From JAQBDA01 sp041301185 (GTDB lineage Bacteria > Chloroflexota > Anaerolineae > Anaerolineales > UBA4823): a stretch of DNA of 11,805 bases. The stretch covers positions 1 through 11,805 of the forward strand of contig JBFYSV010000117.1 of assembly GCA_041301185.1 (NCBI GenBank). Direction: 5' to 3'. The notes beneath the pieces are model-generated. The model saw nothing but the letters and a program-made list of their open reading frames with translations. It did no database searches and had not been told where the DNA came from. The position numbers and the translations under genes are program-made. Positions 7,651 to 11,805 of this stretch are shown piece by piece (position 1 is the stretch's first letter; each line of letters starts with the position of its first letter).

Positions 7651-8627
7651 TCTTCCAGCAGGCGTTGGGCGATGGTTGATGCCTCAACATTGCCTGCCGG
7701 ACTCTGCAGGGCTTCCAGCAACGGTTTTAGACGTTCGCGCAGGCGGCGCGAGAATACACCATGCAGAGCATGATAGGCTGCCTGCCGGACTGGGGTAGAA
7801 AGGGTGTTTTGGCTGATGACGGTCAGAGTAGCCGGGACAGCCGGAGGTCCAATCCGAGCCAGGGCATCTGCAGACGCCCAGCGCACCTCACGGTTATCAT
7901 CCAGCAATCCTTCTGCCAGTAATGCCATCGAGCGAGGGTCGGTTGGGTCACCCAGTCCGCGCGCCGCGTGCCAGCGAATATGGCTATCGGGATGGTTAAG
8001 CGCCTCTACCCAGGCTTTCTCGGCCAAAGGGCCTAACCCTCTCAGGGCTTGTTTTGCTTCACTGTGTAATGGACCACGATCCATTGCTAACGCTTTGATC
8101 AGCGGCAAGGCGCTACGCTCATCATGGATCGCACCCAGGGCGCGCACAGCCCGTACCTTCCAGCTCTTTACGGCTGTGTCCAATATCTCCTCCAGGAGCG
8201 GGATCATTTCCTTGTCGCCACGCAGTCCAAGCAGATATATTGCTCCATAGCGAATCTCAGGCCGCGGGTCGTACAACGCTTCGCGCAAGACGGCTTCCTT
8301 AGCCCATTTCTCGCCTTCATATTCATCCTGCGTAAAGACCTCTGTGATCGAATAATCGATGCGTTGTGAGGCTTCCTGATCAACCCGGCGCTCGCTATCG
8401 CGGTGATCTTCCCAACACTGGATGGTCAGGCAGCTCAGCATATGCTGCCATAGATCTACGCTGGATTGATCATGAATAGACTCTTGCATGATCTTACGCA
8501 AATTGAAATTTGCCGAGCATAGATAGAGGAAGATTTTATTGACAGCTGAATCGTCTCCTGCCAGAGCGTGTTCCAGGATCCCCACCTCAGATGGGTGACG
8601 TATCGGAGCTTTATCTCTAAGAACCAT
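7635..8627 (-). CDS. HEAT-repeat (PBS-lyase-like) protein, first gene of the ATPase operon
   Basis: A 330-residue soluble protein with no signal peptide or membrane helix. Residues 1-110 form a mostly helical domain I do not recognise, with three Cys (37, 66, 71) and an acidic segment TQDEYEGEKW (99-108). From about 112 to 308 there are five to six HEAT-type helical pairs: PEIRYGAIYLLGLRGD (123-138), WKVRAVRALGAIHDE (156-170), a weaker one at 186-212, SHIRWHAARGLGDPTD (215-230), REVRWASADALARIG (246-260), and TPVRQAAYHALHG (278-290). The repeated D..VR..A..AL..IG pattern is typical of bacterial HEAT/PBS-lyase repeats, which usually act as protein-binding scaffolds. It has a good GGAGG ribosome binding site and its 3' end overlaps the stator gene, so a role in assembly, stability or regulation of the ATPase is a fair inference. 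No enzymatic function can be assigned. Confidence 0.9.
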   Translation of the reverse strand: MVLRDKAPIRHPSEVGILEHALAGDDSAVNKIFLYLCSANFNLRKIMQESIHDQSSVDLWQHMLSCLTIQCWEDHRDSERRVDQEASQRIDYSITEVFTQDEYEGEKWAKEAVLREALYDPRPEIRYGAIYLLGLRGDKEMIPLLEEILDTAVKSWKVRAVRALGAIHDERSALPLIKALAMDRGPLHSEAKQALRGLGPLAEKAWVEALNHPDSHIRWHAARGLGDPTDPRSMALLAEGLLDDNREVRWASADALARIGPPAVPATLTVISQNTLSTPVRQAAYHALHGVFSRRLRERLKPLLEALQSPAGNVEASTIAQRLLEEWENA

Positions 8628-8638
8628 ATCAACCTCCA
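8627..8638 (-). promoter_or_regulatory. Ribosome binding site of the HEAT gene
   Basis: On the minus strand, GGAGG followed by TTGAT stands directly before the ATG at 8627, an ideal five-base spacing. It fixes the start of the first gene in the ATPase operon. Confidence 0.75.
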
Positions 8639-8665
8639 GACCAGCAACGGACCTTAACCCGACCT

Positions 8666-8690
8666 CGGAACAGGCTTATTGCTTGTTCTG
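8666..8690 (-). repeat. Imperfect dyad in the ATPase-operon 5' leader
   Basis: The arms GAACAGGC (8668-8675) and GCTTGTTC (8681-8688), written on the plus strand, are complementary at 7 of 8 positions around a TTATT loop. One further complementary pair (8666/8690) lies outside a mismatch. It lies about 40 bases before the first start codon, so it could be a leader hairpin or an operator. There is no following T-run, so it is not a terminator. Confidence 0.4.
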
Positions 8691-8746
8691 TAACGGTTTG
8701 GCTTCCAAGCGCGGGCAGTTGAGCGGACTCCTATCCTGATACATTC

Positions 8747-8802
8747 AATTTATCGAATCGGTGTGACAAACATCGTGATAGAGTTGTGATAATTGCATGA
8801 TA
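8747..8802 (-). promoter_or_regulatory. Phased TATCA/TGTCA direct repeats and candidate promoter of the ATPase operon
   Basis: On the minus strand, TATCAT (8797-8802), TATCAC (8786-8791), TATCAC (8775-8780) and TGTCAC (8763-8768) occur in the same orientation at steps of 11, 11 and 12 bases. The last copy sits within TTGTCA (8764-8769), and TAAATT (8747-8752), a weak -10-like hexamer with four of six consensus bases, follows eleven bases later. Direct repeats at 11-base steps overlapping the -35 position are the usual site type for OmpR/PhoB-family activators such as PhoB. The outermost copy partly shares bases with the upstream terminator's T-run and may be fortuitous. The sequence pattern is directly visible; the promoter role is inferred. 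Confidence 0.5.
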
Positions 8803-8839
8803 AAAAAGTTTCGGCGGGCATAATCGCCCGCCGAAACTT
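8801..8839 (-). terminator. Rho-independent terminator of the histidine kinase/response regulator unit
   Basis: There is a perfect 14-bp inverted repeat (arms 8806-8819 and 8826-8839) around the six-base loop ATAATC, with a G+C-rich core GCGGGC. Reading the minus strand, the stem leads into six Ts (8802-8807). It begins 37 bases after the response regulator stop codon, which is the ideal position. On the plus strand the stem is not followed by a T-run, so it works for minus-strand transcription only. Confidence 0.9.
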
Positions 8840-8875
8840 GGGGTTTCGGGTATTTCATCTTGGGGAAAAGCTGGT

Positions 8876-9553
8876 TCACGGCTCAATCTCCAGAGAGTAG
8901 CCCAGTGCTGGGGTGGTGGTAATATAGCGGGGATTAGCCGGGTCAGGCTCGATTTTACTGCGCAGGCGGCGAATAAGCTGGCGGAGCATATCCCGGTCTG
9001 CGCCTTCTGGACCCCACACGTGATCGATCAGCGATTCGAATGTCAAAACCAGTCCCGCGTTCGCCATCAGGTAATCCAGCATGCGCCCTTCCAGTGGGGT
9101 CAGGGCAATTGGCTCGCCATCCCCAACGGTCACTTCTCGCCGGTTGATGGATAGCTTAAGGTAACCGATTTCCCGCGGACCATGAATGGGAATCTGGCCT
9201 GACCGCCGCAGTACGGCATTTGCCCGCGCCACAAGCTGGCGCGGGCTGAACGGTTTTGCCATGTAATCATCTGCGCCTAATTCCAATCCATGAACAACGT
9301 CCTCGTCTTCGCTGCGCACCGTTAGCATAATAATGGGAGTATCCGCCTCCCGGCGAATACGCTGGCAAACGCTAAAGCCATCCATTTTGGGTAGATTGAT
9401 ATCTAAAACAATCAGATCTGGCCTCTCGTCTGCCCAGCGTTGTAATGCTGCGATCCCGTCATAAGCCTGGATGACATCAAATCCTTCCCTGCGTAGGGCA
9501 AAGGCAACTACATCCGCCAGGATTCGGTCATCATCAACAATCAATATTTTCAT
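8876..9553 (-). CDS. OmpR/PhoB-family response regulator
   Basis: DNA-binding response regulator of 225 residues, full length for the family. The receiver domain (about 1-115) has the acidic pair Asp7/Asp8 (ILIVDDDR), the phospho-acceptor Asp51 in VLDINLPKMDG, Thr78 in IIMLTVRS and the conserved Lys100 in DDYMAKPF. The winged-helix output domain (about 130-222) shows LTPLEGRMLDYLMAN, the recognition-helix region DMLRQLIRRLRSKIEPD and the closing wing TTPALGYSLE. All phosphorylation residues are present, so it should be a functional partner of the kinase. Its ATG overlaps the kinase stop by four bases. The family binds direct repeats, and such repeats lie about 75-110 bases downstream of its stop codon. 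Its targets cannot be read from the sequence. Confidence 0.96.
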   Translation of the reverse strand: MKILIVDDDRILADVVAFALRREGFDVIQAYDGIAALQRWADERPDLIVLDINLPKMDGFSVCQRIRREADTPIIMLTVRSEDEDVVHGLELGADDYMAKPFSPRQLVARANAVLRRSGQIPIHGPREIGYLKLSINRREVTVGDGEPIALTPLEGRMLDYLMANAGLVLTFESLIDHVWGPEGADRDMLRQLIRRLRSKIEPDPANPRYITTTPALGYSLEIEP

Positions 9554-11691
9554 GATTCATCCGCCAATGGAAGGGTGAACCAGAATATCGAGCCACCACC
9601 CAGGCGATCATCCATGCCAACTCTGCCTCCGTGTGCTTCTACAACTGCTTTCACAACCGATAACCCCAGTCCGGCACCAACCTTGCTTTGGCTGCTGGTC
9701 TGGGCGGGATATTCGAAGCGTTTGAAGAGCAGCTCCCGGTATTGGCTTACGATCCCTGGACCTCGATCGGCAACCTGAATTTTAACCACTTTCCCCAGCT
9801 TTGTCACCGATATATGGATATTTGCTCCCTCTGGCCCGTATTTGTTGGCGTTGGAAATCAGGTTGACCAGCACCTGGACAACCCGGCGAGGGTCCGCCTG
9901 TATCAGGGGCAGGTCCTCGGGGATATCAAGGACAAGCCGCTGGTCGTATTTTTCGAGCAACGGCTGCATGCTCTGAACCGCCTCCCGGAGGATTGTGTCC
10001 ATGTCGTAAGGTCTTGGGGATACCCGGAAGCGCCCCGTCTCGATGCTGGCGCTCTCTAACAGGTTGTCGATCAGGGTCTGCAGGCTGAACACCCCCAGGT
10101 GTAGTGATTTCAACAGCTCGTCTACTTCACCCGCGCTTAGGGTGGGAGCCTGGTCGATCAGCAGCTCTATCGAGGCTGCCAGTGCAGAGAGCGGGGTGCG
10201 AAATTCATGGGCAACATTGGCGATGAAGTAACCCAGCAGGTGATGGATGGCTACTTCTTCACTTACATCGCGAAAGACCAGGGCGACTTCCGAGTTGGCT
10301 ACCGTAGCAGGTGTCCGGTGAGCCCGGGTGATCGACAGGATCACCTGGCGTTCATCTGCCACCTGGACAACAACCTGGCTTTTCTGTCCCGGGTGAGGGA
10401 TGTACTGCGAGAAGGGGATATTCTCTTCTGGCAATTGGAATATCTCATCGCAGGAATGATGCAGGACTTCCTCGCGCACCCAGCCCGTGATTCGTTCTGC
10501 ACCCTGGCTGAAGAAGGTGATCTGGTGGTTTTGATCCAGGGTCATAATCCCTTCAGCAATTGATTCGAGCAAGTGCTCACCCCAGGCTTTCTCCTCTCTC
10601 AATTCTGTAAGACTCCTGGCTAAATCCAGGCGAGCCTGTTCCAGCGTCTGGCTCACCTGCACCACCTCTCGCACGTCACTTTCTGCGTGCACCGGGGTAA
10701 CCAGGTCACCCTGGCTGAAGCGAGCCGCGGACTCGGAAAGCTCAACCAGCGGTTTGCTGATCCGCCGGGCAAAGATGACCCCCAGCACGGAGCCCAGCAC
10801 AATCACCGCCAGCATGCTGCCTGCCAGGACTGTCCCAAGCGTCCTTTGGGTTGAGCTGATCTCTGTGACCGGCAAGGCAACCTCAGCCTGGACGGTAGTC
10901 CCATCCAGCTGGATGCGAGCGCCATAAAAAGATTGGTCACTTATTTCATACGTACAGCAAACCACCATGTCCGAAGTATTCAGAAAAGAGGTGCGCGGGG
11001 CTACAATCTTCTGGCTGGGAGGGTAGGTGCTCAAGCTGCTCGCAACGATCCTGTCCTCGGTCATAATGCTGTGTTCCAAACCTGTCTGGCTACGCATCTG
11101 GTTGGCGAATTCAGAATCAAGCTTGACCCCGGCGATCAATTGTCCCGGCGGCATGTTTTGGCTGCTGATCGGTTGGCTGGCTACAAGCCAGATTTGGGGC
11201 AAAGTTTGCCCGGATACAACGTAATGGCTGCCCGGCGGGCGTGGAGCACACAAATCTTCTGGCCCCTGGTTCGTGGTGATAGCAATCAGGCGTCGATCCG
11301 GGTCGCAAATGGCTAATAAATCCAGCTCCTCGCCGGTCTTCAGGCTCTCCAGGTATCCGATCAGTGCAGGAGAATCATTGTTCTCCATAAGCTCTGCAAG
11401 GGTAGGGTTTTGGGCACTTAAGGAAGTGAAGCTATCCAGCCGGTGCTCCCGGGCTTTGTAGAGAGCTTGCGCTGCGTTATAACCTTGCTCGATCTGCGAC
11501 CAGGCCTGATGGTCCAACTGCTCGCGAATGATCCACAGCACCGGCAAGACGGCGATGGTTGCGGTCAGGATGACCAATAGAATCGAGCTGATGATGATCT
11601 GCCCTGAAAGGCTGTGCAAATCAAAGCTAAAACCGGATTTTTGGGGTGGACGTCCAAACGTTTGAGTACTATTCATGACATTGGCAGGCAT
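9550..11691 (-). CDS. Membrane sensor histidine kinase with extracytoplasmic sensor, HAMP and PAS domains
   Basis: A 713-residue kinase. Domains in order: short cytoplasmic N-terminus; TM1 (about 31-55); extracytoplasmic sensor (about 56-285), long enough for a Cache-like double fold but not recognisable from motifs alone; TM2 (about 286-308); HAMP (309-360, starting RRISKPLVEL); PAS (about 370-480, with LLESIAEGIMTLDQNHQITF); HisKA with phospho-acceptor His495 in NVAHEFRTPLSAL; and HATPase_c with N box NLISNANKYGP (610-620), G1 DRGPGI (642-647), F box LFKRFE (655-660) and G2 GAGLGLSVVKA (672-682). All catalytic boxes are intact. The sensor contains four Cys (129, 148, 245, 246). The start at 11691 has only a weak GGA; an internal ATG at 11676 would shorten it by five residues. 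It is co-transcribed with the response regulator, which it should phosphorylate; the signal sensed is unknown. Confidence 0.95.
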   Translation of the reverse strand: MPANVMNSTQTFGRPPQKSGFSFDLHSLSGQIIISSILLVILTATIAVLPVLWIIREQLDHQAWSQIEQGYNAAQALYKAREHRLDSFTSLSAQNPTLAELMENNDSPALIGYLESLKTGEELDLLAICDPDRRLIAITTNQGPEDLCAPRPPGSHYVVSGQTLPQIWLVASQPISSQNMPPGQLIAGVKLDSEFANQMRSQTGLEHSIMTEDRIVASSLSTYPPSQKIVAPRTSFLNTSDMVVCCTYEISDQSFYGARIQLDGTTVQAEVALPVTEISSTQRTLGTVLAGSMLAVIVLGSVLGVIFARRISKPLVELSESAARFSQGDLVTPVHAESDVREVVQVSQTLEQARLDLARSLTELREEKAWGEHLLESIAEGIMTLDQNHQITFFSQGAERITGWVREEVLHHSCDEIFQLPEENIPFSQYIPHPGQKSQVVVQVADERQVILSITRAHRTPATVANSEVALVFRDVSEEVAIHHLLGYFIANVAHEFRTPLSALAASIELLIDQAPTLSAGEVDELLKSLHLGVFSLQTLIDNLLESASIETGRFRVSPRPYDMDTILREAVQSMQPLLEKYDQRLVLDIPEDLPLIQADPRRVVQVLVNLISNANKYGPEGANIHISVTKLGKVVKIQVADRGPGIVSQYRELLFKRFEYPAQTSSQSKVGAGLGLSVVKAVVEAHGGRVGMDDRLGGGSIFWFTLPLADES

Positions 11692-11714
11692 TCATTTCCA
11701 GTGTATTGCTGTGT

Positions 11715-11735
11715 GGTGTAATCATACCCGATAGT
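11715..11735 (-). promoter_or_regulatory. Weak candidate promoter elements upstream of the histidine kinase
   Basis: On the minus strand a TATGAT hexamer (five of six -10 consensus bases) lies about 30 bases before the kinase start, within GGGTATGATTAC. No convincing -35 element stands at the right spacing. The call rests on the hexamer alone. Confidence 0.25.
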
Positions 11736-11757
11736 CTGAACAAGGAATTATCATTTT

Positions 11758-11805
11758 TAGGACTTACGCAGTTGGTGGGAGGATGGGGGAGTTTTGGGGG
11801 GGGGG
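11758..11805. mobile_element. Possible insertion-sequence end at the window edge
   Basis: The 13 bases TAGGACTTACGCA (11758-11770) resemble a terminal inverted repeat that I recall from many insertion sequences in cyanobacteria and related genomes. Only this end would be inside the window; the element would extend past 11805. No transposase coding is visible, and the remaining bases are G-rich and end in ten Gs. The match is from memory and short, so this is tentative. Confidence 0.3.

Larger units (their letters stand above)
8628..8875. other. Intergenic region between the two operons
   Basis: These 248 bases without a gene separate the response regulator stop from the HEAT start. In minus-strand order they contain a short untranslated tail, the stem-loop terminator, the phased direct repeats with a weak -10-like hexamer, a leader with an imperfect dyad, and the HEAT ribosome binding site. 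I see no convincing small ORF and no tRNA. Confidence 0.8.

Noticed and set aside
8701..8714. Tiny palindrome GCTTCCAAGC in the leader
   Set aside because: The stem is only four bases with a two-base centre, which is expected by chance in a leader of this length.
8763..8802. Short direct repeats considered as a CRISPR fragment
   Set aside because: The units are only 5-6 bases with 11-12 base steps, which fits a regulator site and is far too short for CRISPR repeats and spacers.
11796..11805. Ten-G run as a G-quadruplex or other element
   Set aside because: It is at the very end of the sequence and is more simply a contig-end artefact; no conclusion about biology can be drawn.

Overview
The window reads entirely on the minus strand and holds two transcription units. 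Protein content and gene order suggest a bacterium with an A/V-type (archaeal/vacuolar-like) rotary ATPase laid out as in Thermus. Moderate G+C, a large HEAT-repeat protein at the head of the operon and an OmpR-type two-component pair are compatible with Chloroflexota (for example Anaerolineae). That placement is an inference from general resemblance, not from any marker gene.

Unit 1 (11691 down to about 8801): a membrane sensor histidine kinase (TM, extracytoplasmic sensor, TM, HAMP, PAS, HisKA, HATPase_c) overlaps by four bases an OmpR/PhoB-family response regulator. A 14-bp perfect stem followed by a T-run (8801-8839) ends this unit.

Intergenic region (8628-8875): it holds that terminator and then a set of short direct repeats, TATCA/TGTCA, stepped by 11-12 bases (8763-8802). 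These lie just upstream of a weak -10-like element. A 5' leader with an imperfect dyad and a good ribosome binding site follow. The repeat spacing is what OmpR/PhoB-family regulators typically bind.

Unit 2 (8627 down past position 1): HEAT-repeat protein, then ATPase subunits G/H (stator coiled coil), I (membrane stator), K (proteolipid c), E (stator), C (rotor-stalk socket), F (rotor), A (catalytic) and B (non-catalytic, cut by the window edge). Almost every junction overlaps or abuts (4-base ATGA overlaps, a 43-base E/C overlap, an 8-base A/B overlap), so the unit is very probably one translationally coupled operon. The exception is the I-to-K junction, which has a spacer with a small hairpin and a strong ribosome binding site, fitting the need for many copies of K. 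Subunit D, the rotor shaft, is not in the window and is expected just beyond position 1.

The right edge (11692-11805) holds the kinase's upstream region, a 13-base sequence resembling an insertion-sequence terminal repeat, and a terminal run of ten Gs that looks like a contig end.

The best candidate for something new is the HEAT-repeat protein translationally coupled to the ATPase operon, followed by the possible control of that operon by the adjacent two-component system.
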